This document shows, piece after piece, positions 44,580-51,913 of a stretch of 64,000 nucleotides of DNA. The DNA comes from an uncultured Lachnospiraceae bacterium (lineage in GTDB: Bacteria; Bacillota; Clostridia; Lachnospirales; Lachnospiraceae), in NCBI GenBank assembly GCA_902801515.1, contig CADCII010000002.1:62001-126000 (forward strand). Direction: 5' to 3'. Each line of letters begins with the position of its first letter. Positions within the stretch are counted from its first letter, which is position 1. Position numbers and translations under genes: made by a program. The notes under the pieces were generated by a model that saw only the letters and a program-made list of their open reading frames with translations, made no database searches and was not told where the DNA came from.

Positions 44580-44705
44580 TTAATCCGGGTTTGATGTGTA
44601 GGTTATGTTTCCTGTAGTCATATCGATCTATGCACTGCCGATGCCATCTCCGCATACATGGACTCTGCCCTCTTTGGTGAGCTGCAGATCATAATCGATC
44701 TTGCT
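44580..44705 (-). pseudogene. Decayed 3' end of a DUF4097 gene
   Basis: This 126-base minus-strand fragment translates to SKIDYDLQLTKEG...CGDGIGSA, a stop (TAG), IDMTTGNITYTSNPD, and a final stop. It aligns by eye with the last 40 residues of the intact DUF4097 protein at 56248-57090 (KINYDLPLAKESG, CGDGSGSVKIDTTTGDIT), about 23 of 36 positions identical. The in-frame TAG replaces a Lys codon, and no upstream part is present. It is a remnant between the RiPP exporter and the polysaccharide operon. Confidence 0.75.
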
Positions 44706-44717
44706 GTTTAAGCATCG

Positions 44718-44745
44718 AAAAAGGCGGCTTTTCATCCGCCTTTTT
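44718..44745. terminator. Bidirectional rho-independent terminator
   Basis: A perfect 10-base inverted repeat, aaaaaggcgg and ccgccttttt, encloses an eight-base loop, so both strands read a GC stem followed by T residues. In the minus direction it ends transcripts of the ABC exporter and isolates the polysaccharide operon from RiPP locus 2. Confidence 0.85.
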
Positions 44746-44802
44746 CAACTGTATTCCAGTGCTGTTTGTCCGATTATCCCCAAAACCGAATCACGATCGT
44801 GG

Positions 44803-46566
44803 CTAGAAATTCCGTACAATACTGTCAATTTCCTGCTGGTCCAGCCTGGTAATCCGTTTGTCGACGACCCGGTATACCCGGTCGCACATGGAGAGAACTG
44901 TCGGTCGATGAGTGGTGATAATGAAGGTCTTTCCCGGAGATTTCTGAAGAATGTTGCGAAGTACAGTTCGCTCTGTCTCCACATCCAGGGCACTGGTAGC
45001 TTCGTCCATCAACATGATTGGGGCGTCGCGAAGAAGAGCCCGCGCGATAGAGATGCGCTGCGCCTGGCCTTCAGACAGACCTTTGCCCCGCTCATAGACG
45101 CTGTTGTTGATCCCGTCCGGAAGTTTCTCCACGAATTCCCAGGCGCAGGCAAGTTTCAGCGCTGCTGTGATCTCATCGTCTGTCGCATCCTGTTTTGCCA
45201 GTCGCAGGTTTTCCGCGATCGTCCCACTGAGCATGGTATTGCCCTGAGGTACATATGAGATCAGTTGGCGGCTCTCGGCGCTGATCGTAAGAGGCTCTTC
45301 ACTGTCATTCTCCGGCATGAAAGTACTGGTGCCGTCGCTTGGCTCAATAATTCCCAGCAGAAGTCTGAGAACGGTCGTCTTTCCTTCCCCGCTGGGACCT
45401 ACCAGAGCGGTGATCTGTCCGGGATGGGCTTCGAAATCCGATGCCTCGATCACCATCTCATCTCCATCATCATACTTGAAGTCCACCTGATCCAGTTTCA
45501 GCGTCAGACCGCCCTTGAAGTATTCAGCAGGGATTTCATTTTTATCATGCTTCTCTCTGGGAAGATTCATCAATTCCTGGATACGGTGTGCAGATACACT
45601 GCTGCTGATGAATCCGGGCACGATGCCTACCAGGCCATGAAAGGCACTGCTCAGAGCGCCTCGCTGCTGCAGAAACAGCGTCATGGTACCATAGGTAATA
45701 TGGCCGCCCCACAGCAGAAACAGAGCATATCCGTACGCCACATATTCGATCAGCAGACTCAGGATTGCCATGAACACATTCGTCCGGATCTGAAACATAT
45801 TCCAGGCGAGGGTAATGCGCCGGTACTGCATCTGCAATTCCCGAAGCTGCAGACTGAATGAATCCATGATGCCGAAGCTCTTAACCGTATCCAGATTATA
45901 CAGTGCTTCTGACTCAAAAGAGTACATCCGGCTGGTGGTCTCCATCATCTCCTTCCGATGCTCTTTCTGTTTCTTCACCAGATACCGGCTCATCAGCAGG
46001 ATCACAGGTGCGCTGGACAGCGCAATCAGGCTCATCACCGGACTGTAATACCAGATCACGATAAAAGTACTGACGAAGCTGTAAACAGATATAATCACAC
46101 CCGGCAGCCAGCTGATTGCATTGTCTGCGACGGTGCCAATATCTCCATGAAATCGGTTGAGTATATCACCGTTGGAAAACTGATTCAGCGACTGCCATCC
46201 GGCATCCATCACGCTGTCAAAGACATCACCGCGAATTGCATTGGTCATATCTACATTAAGTTTCTGGCGGATACGGCCAATCAGATTACTGATCGCAAGT
46301 GAGATAAGCGCGCTTCCAGCCATTATAAGAGCCGCCATCCAGAGCTGATCTGACTTATGACCGATTACCACATCCACCAGGAACTTGCCGGCTACAGAAG
46401 ACACCAGTCCCAGGGTACTGCTCAGTAAGCCCAGTACTGTATACGCTGCGATAGGACCCTTGAATCGTCTGGAATAGGAGAAAATCCATTTCCAGTCCAG
46501 AAAGATTTCCCCAAAGGTATCGTTCTTCCAGCGTGTTTTAATCTGATTCAGAGTAAATGAATTCAT
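44803..46566 (-). CDS. ABC transporter, fused membrane and ATPase domains (RiPP export)
   Basis: This 587-residue half transporter has six membrane helices in residues 30-320 and an ATPase domain with Walker A VGPSGEGKTT, Q-loop YVPQGNTM, signature LSEGQAQR and Walker B IMLMDEATSALD. The N-terminus has no C39 peptidase domain, so leader cleavage needs another enzyme. It is the last gene of RiPP locus 2, 261 bases after the 7-Cys precursor; the gap holds a strong hairpin. Likely exports the mature peptide and may also give immunity. Confidence 0.9.
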   Translation of the reverse strand: MNSFTLNQIKTRWKNDTFGEIFLDWKWIFSYSRRFKGPIAAYTVLGLLSSTLGLVSSVAGKFLVDVVIGHKSDQLWMAALIMAGSALISLAISNLIGRIRQKLNVDMTNAIRGDVFDSVMDAGWQSLNQFSNGDILNRFHGDIGTVADNAISWLPGVIISVYSFVSTFIVIWYYSPVMSLIALSSAPVILLMSRYLVKKQKEHRKEMMETTSRMYSFESEALYNLDTVKSFGIMDSFSLQLRELQMQYRRITLAWNMFQIRTNVFMAILSLLIEYVAYGYALFLLWGGHITYGTMTLFLQQRGALSSAFHGLVGIVPGFISSSVSAHRIQELMNLPREKHDKNEIPAEYFKGGLTLKLDQVDFKYDDGDEMVIEASDFEAHPGQITALVGPSGEGKTTVLRLLLGIIEPSDGTSTFMPENDSEEPLTISAESRQLISYVPQGNTMLSGTIAENLRLAKQDATDDEITAALKLACAWEFVEKLPDGINNSVYERGKGLSEGQAQRISIARALLRDAPIMLMDEATSALDVETERTVLRNILQKSPGKTFIITTHRPTVLSMCDRVYRVVDKRITRLDQQEIDSIVRNF

Positions 46567-46696
46567 AACCTTATGCTATTCATGTAATAGAATCTGTTGA
46601 TTATATTGTTTGTAATCAACATGGTCCTCAGTTTGAACCTTAGTCTGTATACCTGACAAAATTACTATAATGGATTGTTCCGCCTGGTTCAATGAA

Positions 46697-46730
46697 ATAG
46701 CGTTTCCGGATATCAATCCGAAAACGCTAT
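46697..46730 (-). terminator. Hairpin between precursor and exporter genes, likely attenuator
   Basis: Arms atagcgtttccggat (46697-46711) and atccgaaaacgctat (46716-46730) pair over 15 bases with one mismatch and a four-base loop. In the minus direction only TTTCATT follows, a weak T-run. A partial terminator here would give much more precursor than exporter mRNA, as is common in bacteriocin loci. Confidence 0.65.
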
Positions 46731-46827
46731 AGTCTTCTTTCTGGCACTCACTTATGTAAGCCTTCTCATCATTGAATGGAATGCATCAATTCTTCCTGGA
46801 AGCATTATATCCGCCGAAATACTGAAG

Positions 46828-47085
46828 TCAGAACATGCTGCAGGTCAGTTTCCAGGCAGCACAGCCATCTCCCATAGAACCTGGGGGAGACGTTACATTC
46901 TGGCAATTCCCATTCGAGAAACTGCCGCATTTATAACCGGTAGAAGACCATGCAATATTATTGCATGAAACCCCCCTTGTATAGGAACCACAAGTAAAAG
47001 ATCCGATTGGATTATCACCTGAACAGTATATAAACGAATCCATATCAAATTCCATCACTTCAGCTTCGGGCTTTACGTATGTCAT
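46828..47085 (-). CDS. Cys-rich RiPP precursor with seven Cys
   Basis: This 85-residue peptide has a leader-like start (MTYVKPEAEVMEFDMDSF) and a Gly/Ser/Asn/Cys-rich core with seven Cys, in YCSG, FTCG, VSCN, YKCG, NCQN, GCAA and TCSM. This pattern fits the clostridial Cys-rich (Clo7bot-type) peptides that occur with CcpM-like radical SAM enzymes. It has AAGGAG before the ATG and its own promoter. It is encoded between the PqqD-like gene and the exporter gene. Confidence 0.85.
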   Translation of the reverse strand: MTYVKPEAEVMEFDMDSFIYCSGDNPIGSFTCGSYTRGVSCNNIAWSSTGYKCGSFSNGNCQNVTSPPGSMGDGCAAWKLTCSMF

Positions 47086-47168
47086 ATTTGTCTCCTTATA
47101 TCCATATATCCATCTCTATGGTGAATAGGAACCATCGAAGAACACTTGTAAATAAGTATATCAGATAA

Positions 47169-47197
47169 AGTGTATCGTAGAAGAACTTTTTCGTCAA
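47169..47197 (-). promoter_or_regulatory. Promoter of the 7-Cys precursor gene
   Basis: On the minus strand there is a -35 TTGACG (47197-47192), a 17-base spacer and a -10 TACACT (47174-47169). It is 84 bases before the ATG, in the gap after the PqqD-like gene, and lets the precursor be transcribed apart from its maturation enzymes. Confidence 0.65.
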
Positions 47198-47256
47198 GAG
47201 TATCATCAGATTGTGCAAAGTGCAAAGTACACTCCCGGCTTCGCAGATAGATTCCA

Positions 47257-47523
47257 TTATTCCTCCACTGCAAATGCAACTCTGCCGAGGAACTCATCCA
47301 GGTCTTTTTCTGCAGTCTCCTGATCCAGATCTTCGTAGCGGTCAAGCATTGCCTGTATCAGCTTTTCCCTGCTGTCTGCCCCATCTTGGATACTCTGCCA
47401 CAGAAAGGCTCCGCTCTCATTCAGGCGAATCACACCGTTGAAGTTCTTGCTGGCGTCTCCTACAGTAACCACGATATAACCGATCCCAAGTTTTTTGATG
47501 ATAAATCCTTCTTTGATCTTCAT
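47257..47523 (-). CDS. PqqD-family peptide chaperone (RiPP locus 2)
   Basis: This 88-residue PqqD-like protein has IIKKLGIGYIVVTVG at the start, FNGVIRLNESGAFLWQ with the conserved LNE motif, and a helical acidic C-terminus. It should bind the leader of the 7-Cys precursor for the radical SAM maturase. It is 18 bases after the HPr-kinase-like gene, with AAGGAG before the ATG at 47523. Confidence 0.88.
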   Translation of the reverse strand: MKIKEGFIIKKLGIGYIVVTVGDASKNFNGVIRLNESGAFLWQSIQDGADSREKLIQAMLDRYEDLDQETAEKDLDEFLGRVAFAVEE

Positions 47524-47541
47524 CCTGTCTCCTTCTTTCGT

Positions 47542-48351
47542 TCATATTCCAAAGTAATCAGCGGCCACCTCTGCTGCTGAGCTGTCATTGCGGCAGCGAA
47601 GCCGGTACATTGGTACTGTCTGTGCCATACGGTCGATCAGTTCCATCATTTTCAGCAAATCTACCTGTCCACCCTGAAGATGGAAGTGCTGCATCAATTC
47701 TCCCAGGTGTTCTGAGGCCTGCACCGGGAAGATGGAATTCTCCTCCCCTCTCTCCAACAGGCACAGGGCTTTAAGTGGTGCGCTGGTCCTTGTCTGCCAG
47801 TTCTCTTTTCCGCACCAGGGTGTTCCGTATGCGATAAGCTGATCCCCTCTGAATCTGCAGACCGGCTTGTCGCCGTTGATAACAGCAACCCGCTCTCCCA
47901 GCACTTCCTGCCAGTATCTTGTGTGGGTGCTCTTGCCGGTCCCGCTCTTTGCGGCGAAGGCATATGCCTGACCATCAACAGCAACCACCGAAGCGTGCAT
48001 GACGAAAGCATCGAAAGCAGGCAGTGCGTTGCTGATCTTCTCATAGGTTACCACGCCTTCAGCGTATGCGTCACTGAAAATAGAATCTGGTGCTTTCTCT
48101 CTCTCCTGACGAATCTCCTTCTCCGATACAGATATGGAGATATCAGCCAGGCGGAGATTGCATTCGGCTGTGTCTGCTGTCAGGATTGTACCTGCTGCCT
48201 GTGTCGTGTCTTTCTGCCCGTAATCATCCGCGGAAAAAGCTGCAGAGCTGTCTGAAAAATCCTCTATGATATATTCCCGGCACAGATCATGCACATAGCC
48301 ATACCGATTCTCGATGCGGATCACCAGGCCGGCTATCTCAATTCGAAACAT
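47542..48351 (-). CDS. HPr-kinase-like protein of RiPP locus 2
   Basis: This 269-residue protein has FVMHASVVAVDG, the P-loop AAKSGTGKSTHTRYW near residue 135, INGDKPVCR and YGTPWCGKENW, the same order of motifs as the protein at 4636. I chose the ATG at 48351 (MFRIEIAGLV), with GGAGG six bases upstream, over the in-frame ATG at 48375. Relatives in lasso peptide loci phosphorylate precursor peptides. It lies 32 bases after the acyltransferase gene. Confidence 0.78.
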   Translation of the reverse strand: MFRIEIAGLVIRIENRYGYVHDLCREYIIEDFSDSSAAFSADDYGQKDTTQAAGTILTADTAECNLRLADISISVSEKEIRQEREKAPDSIFSDAYAEGVVTYEKISNALPAFDAFVMHASVVAVDGQAYAFAAKSGTGKSTHTRYWQEVLGERVAVINGDKPVCRFRGDQLIAYGTPWCGKENWQTRTSAPLKALCLLERGEENSIFPVQASEHLGELMQHFHLQGGQVDLLKMMELIDRMAQTVPMYRLRCRNDSSAAEVAADYFGI

Positions 48352-48383
48352 CCGCTGCCTCCCCTTGCTCTTCATACAAATGA

Positions 48384-49445
48384 CTATCTGCCTGTTAAAA
48401 TACTGAATTTCTTATTTTTTGCTGCCAGTTTTTGGTACAGCAATATTACCAGGAAATAGAATGCCAGGCTGATAAACAGCAGCGGATACTCTACCCAACG
48501 CAGATTTACCCCGATTCGTCTTCCCACAAAATTATAGACTCTCCTGGCATAAATATTGGTTGTAATATTCAGCCCCATTACAATAATCGAATATCTTCCA
48601 AAAGTGCAGAACAGATCTTTGAGGTACAATGTATGCATCGATCTGCATATCCACATCAGGGCACAGCTCATCAATGCCACCTGGAATATGAATATCAGCA
48701 GATCCTTTCCATACTGTCTGAAATACATATCTGTATTGCCGTTCCACATGATGATCATACTTGCTGCTATGATCATCAAAACAGGCACTCTCATGGTCTG
48801 AATCTTATCTAACAGCCGCTTTTCTTTGATATAGTATCCGATCAGCATAAATACGGAACCGATCAGTGCCACGTCCAGATGCCAGGGCAATAACGGCGCT
48901 TCGAAATAGTACGTTACATAATTTATCGCAATGAAAACTACCGCCAAAACACATTGCCACATTGGTTTACAGTTAACAAGCAGATAGAATGCCAGCTGGC
49001 TCAGGAATAAACATGTTAAAAACCACAGTGCAGTACAGTTTTGCGGAAGAAATACCCCATCAACCCGAATGCTGGTAGCGATCCATCCAAGATTTTTAAT
49101 CGCCGTCAGCAGCATGTCACTGTGACGATTATTAAAATAAAATATAGGAAAATTGATAACAAAACAGATCGCACACCAAAGGAAATACGGAATAACGTAA
49201 TTCCTGAACCGGGCTGCTGCAAACTTCCCAAACCCTCTTTCAGACCACTTTTGCCTGTTGAAAAGGAAACCTGACAATACGAAGAAAAGCGGTACATGAA
49301 AGCCGAATATCCATTTAGTGAGAGGACGCCAGATCAAAGCATGCCCGGCAACCATCAAAACGATACCTATCCCGCGAAGATAATCGATCCATTCTTCTCT
49401 TTGCTTTATTCCATTCGTATTGGTTTTTTCCTGCAGTAAAGACAT
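48384..49445 (-). CDS. Acyltransferase family 3 membrane protein in RiPP locus 2
   Basis: This 353-residue protein with about ten membrane helices has REEWIDYLRGIGIVLMVAGHA at its N-terminus with the conserved His, then FGFHVPLFFVLSGFLF and ALWFLTCLF. This matches the OatA/NolL-like acyltransferase-3 family. The ATG at 49445 (MSLLQEK) has GGAGA nine bases upstream; extension to 49472 would need TTG. It sits between the radical SAM and HPr-kinase-like genes. An acyl modification of the peptide, or of the cell wall for self-protection, is possible. Confidence 0.82.
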   Translation of the reverse strand: MSLLQEKTNTNGIKQREEWIDYLRGIGIVLMVAGHALIWRPLTKWIFGFHVPLFFVLSGFLFNRQKWSERGFGKFAAARFRNYVIPYFLWCAICFVINFPIFYFNNRHSDMLLTAIKNLGWIATSIRVDGVFLPQNCTALWFLTCLFLSQLAFYLLVNCKPMWQCVLAVVFIAINYVTYYFEAPLLPWHLDVALIGSVFMLIGYYIKEKRLLDKIQTMRVPVLMIIAASMIIMWNGNTDMYFRQYGKDLLIFIFQVALMSCALMWICRSMHTLYLKDLFCTFGRYSIIVMGLNITTNIYARRVYNFVGRRIGVNLRWVEYPLLFISLAFYFLVILLYQKLAAKNKKFSILTGR

Positions 49446-49537
49446 TTTCTTTAATCTCCATGTGCTTTCCAATCTTTATGTATGTGTACGCTGGATAACA
49501 CATAATATCCGTAATTATACCTGTGATCGCATCGCCC

Positions 49538-50980
49538 TCACTGCCTCTGGTCTTTCTCCTTCTGTTTCTGGGCTTTCTGCTCCTGAAAGATCTGGTATAC
49601 GATACGAAGTTCTCGCTCCAGTTTTCGTTTCTCCTGCCGGTAACATGCGTCATATTCCGTACGGTTGGGACAGCGGTCGAACTCTGTGCAATGGGGAAGG
49701 AATACACAGCCTGTACATTCCTCCCGTACTCCGCAGGGAGCAGCCACCTTGTCCCACGCCTCCTGGTTAATACCTGTCTTCACATCGCCATAATGCATGT
49801 TTTCGGGCATGGCATCACAGGCGTACAGGTCTCCTTCTGCATCGATCAACACGTTGCATTCCGGAGCGGTTACCATACAGTAGTGAGACTTGAAGGTAAA
49901 CAGTTCTCCGAGGTCAAACGGCATCAGCCCCTGGCGATGGATGTAATCATTTATCTCCAGCACCCGCTCTTCCAGAGTGTCGCTCCCGGCATCCGCCGGA
50001 CAGGCGTCCAGGCCTTCTCCCTGCTGTGCGAACAGCGAGTGTGCATACACCTGCAGCCGCTTCTTCTCTTCTTCGCTGAATTCATTTTTCAGGAAATCCA
50101 CCACCCGGAAGATCTCTCCCAGGTTCTTCTCATCCACATTCAGGCGCACGGTCACGCCGATCCCTTCCGCCCGCAGCAGATGCATGCTTCGGATCACTGC
50201 TGCAAATGGATCCTTCAGAGCGGCTGTATAGCGCTTGCGTTTTTCGTATTCTTCGGCCATTCCGTCCAGAGTGATCTGGATCTTTTCGACCTTCCAGTCT
50301 TCTGCTGCCTTCTTCGCAAGCTCTTCGGTAAACAGACTGCCATTACTGGTCATTTCTGCCGTATATTCGATCCCGGCATCCTTCAGTCCTGCGCAGATGC
50401 GGTCGATGTTGTCCCATGCGCACAGGGGTTCTCCTCCGAACCAGTGGATATGGATTTTTTTGTCATCTGCCGGCTTGTGTTCCAGAATAAACCGCAGTGT
50501 ATCTTCTACCGTCTCTCTGCTCATCTTATGATACTTCATTCCCTGCTCGAAACAGTAGAAGCATCTGGCATTGCAGGTAGTGGTGGGCAGGATCACGTAA
50601 TGGGTGATACCCTTCGGAAGTTCTTCCTTGAGCACCAGGATATCCTTAAGTTCCAGGTAGGTGCGGCTCTCCTGTTCATCCTCCGGAACCAGGAAATGAT
50701 CCGCATACAGTTTAGCAGGAATCTCTTCCTCCAGCACAGAGGACGGAAAGAGTCTGTCGTCCGCAAAGTAGTCGATGTACTTCGGCTCCAGAAGCAGGAT
50801 CTTGCGCGTCAGGGTATGGAACAGCAGATACTGCCCTTTTATGTACATGACATGCACAAAGCAGCTTCTGCGGATGTTCTTATCTTCTGCCGGTTTCTTC
50901 TGCGCACCCAGCAGCATGCAGGCGCGCGGGTCGCCTGGGCACAGGCACTCTGCGATATTGTTATCTTTACGATCGTTCAT
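49538..50980 (-). CDS. Radical SAM/SPASM Cys-rich peptide maturase (CcpM-like)
   Basis: This 480-residue radical SAM protein has the cluster motif CNARCFYC near residue 137, HWFGGEPLCAWDNID after it, and a C-terminal SPASM domain with CNVLIDAEGDLYACDAM, CGVREECTGCVFLPHC and DRCPN. The N-terminal 120 residues (FVHVMYIKGQYLLFH...EPKYIDYF) match the leader-binding region of maturases linked to clostridial Cys-rich peptides. It is the first gene of RiPP locus 2 and has its own promoter. The likely product is a thioether-linked peptide made from the 7-Cys precursor. Confidence 0.88.
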   Translation of the reverse strand: MNDRKDNNIAECLCPGDPRACMLLGAQKKPAEDKNIRRSCFVHVMYIKGQYLLFHTLTRKILLLEPKYIDYFADDRLFPSSVLEEEIPAKLYADHFLVPEDEQESRTYLELKDILVLKEELPKGITHYVILPTTTCNARCFYCFEQGMKYHKMSRETVEDTLRFILEHKPADDKKIHIHWFGGEPLCAWDNIDRICAGLKDAGIEYTAEMTSNGSLFTEELAKKAAEDWKVEKIQITLDGMAEEYEKRKRYTAALKDPFAAVIRSMHLLRAEGIGVTVRLNVDEKNLGEIFRVVDFLKNEFSEEEKKRLQVYAHSLFAQQGEGLDACPADAGSDTLEERVLEINDYIHRQGLMPFDLGELFTFKSHYCMVTAPECNVLIDAEGDLYACDAMPENMHYGDVKTGINQEAWDKVAAPCGVREECTGCVFLPHCTEFDRCPNRTEYDACYRQEKRKLERELRIVYQIFQEQKAQKQKEKDQRQ

Positions 50981-51080
50981 ATTTTCGCTTTATCCATTCC
51001 GATTCTCTTACTGGTGCTGCGTCAATCTGTCAGCGTGTGAGTCATCCAGGCTGTTATCTTCTCCTGTCTGTTATCGGATA

Positions 51081-51109
51081 ATTATATAGGATTAGTCCCC
51101 TTCATACAA
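51081..51109 (-). promoter_or_regulatory. Promoter of the RiPP locus 2 maturation operon
   Basis: On the minus strand there is TTGTAT (51109-51104), a 17-base spacer and TATAAT (51086-51081). It lies 101 bases before the ATG of the radical SAM gene, just past the terminator of the two-component operon. The untranslated leader is long, about 90 bases. Confidence 0.7.
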
Positions 51110-51117
51110 CGGTAACG

Positions 51118-51170
51118 AACAAACAAAACAACCAGATATATACCCGCTCTGTGCCGGTATCTCCTGGTTG
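51118..51170. terminator. Rho-independent terminator after the KdpD/E-like operon
   Basis: Arms aacaaccag (51125-51133) and ctggttgtt (51162-51170) enclose a second short stem, ataccc with cggtat. In the minus direction TTTTGTTTG follows the stem, so it ends transcripts of the response regulator gene. Confidence 0.75.
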
Positions 51171-51211
51171 TTTCTGTTGTTATTATGTTTATTGCGGTTC
51201 CGCACACCTTC

Positions 51212-51913
51212 TCACAGCTTCACCATTCTGTACCCGATCCCTACATGTGTCTGGATCATGGGTTCTCTCTCCTGGCTGCTGAGTTTCCTCCGAAGAGTCG
51301 TCACGACTACGCGCAGTGTGGCCATGTTGTTCTCCCAGCTGCTCCCCCAGATGTTCTGGGTGATGTACTTGTAGGTCAGTACTTTGCCGGTGTTTTTCGC
51401 AAGAAGGCACAGCAGGCGGTATTCGGTCTGCGTCAGGTGCAGTTCTTCCTCATTCAGGAACACGGTGTGCGCGGCGTAATCGATCTTCAGTCCGGCGTTC
51501 ACATATATGGAGGATTCTTTTCCTGCCAGATTCTCCAGATAGTTCAGGCGCCGGAATGTGACACGGAGCCGGGCGAGGAGTTCTTCCACAGAGAATGGTT
51601 TTGTGATATAGTCGTCCGCCCCTGCATCAAGGGCTCCGATCTTGTCCGTGTCGTCGCTGCGCGCACTGATTACCAGGATCGGTGCCTGTGACCAGGACCG
51701 TACCTGGCGGATTACTTCTGTCCCGTCCATGTCCGGGAGCCCCAGGTCCAGAAGCAGGATCGAGGGGTTGTAGGAGGATGCCATCATCAGCGCCTCTGTC
51801 CCGTTCACTGCTTCCAGGTAGGAATAGCCGTGCATCTTCAGTGTTGTCGCTATCAGGTTCCGTACCGGTTTGTCGTCTTCGACAACCAGTATCTTAGATG
51901 TTTCCGTTTCCAT
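51212..51913 (-). CDS. OmpR-family response regulator (KdpE-like)
   Basis: This 233-residue regulator has a receiver domain with the phospho-acceptor Asp in LLLDLGLPDMDG, the Thr/Ser in LVISARS and Lys in YITKPFS, then a winged-helix DNA-binding domain with LTQTEYRLLCLLAKN and TLRVVVTTLRRKL. It overlaps the sensor kinase gene by 20 bases. KdpE-like regulators control potassium uptake, matching the Ktr genes upstream in the operon. Confidence 0.92.
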   Translation of the reverse strand: METETSKILVVEDDKPVRNLIATTLKMHGYSYLEAVNGTEALMMASSYNPSILLLDLGLPDMDGTEVIRQVRSWSQAPILVISARSDDTDKIGALDAGADDYITKPFSVEELLARLRVTFRRLNYLENLAGKESSIYVNAGLKIDYAAHTVFLNEEELHLTQTEYRLLCLLAKNTGKVLTYKYITQNIWGSSWENNMATLRVVVTTLRRKLSSQEREPMIQTHVGIGYRMVKL

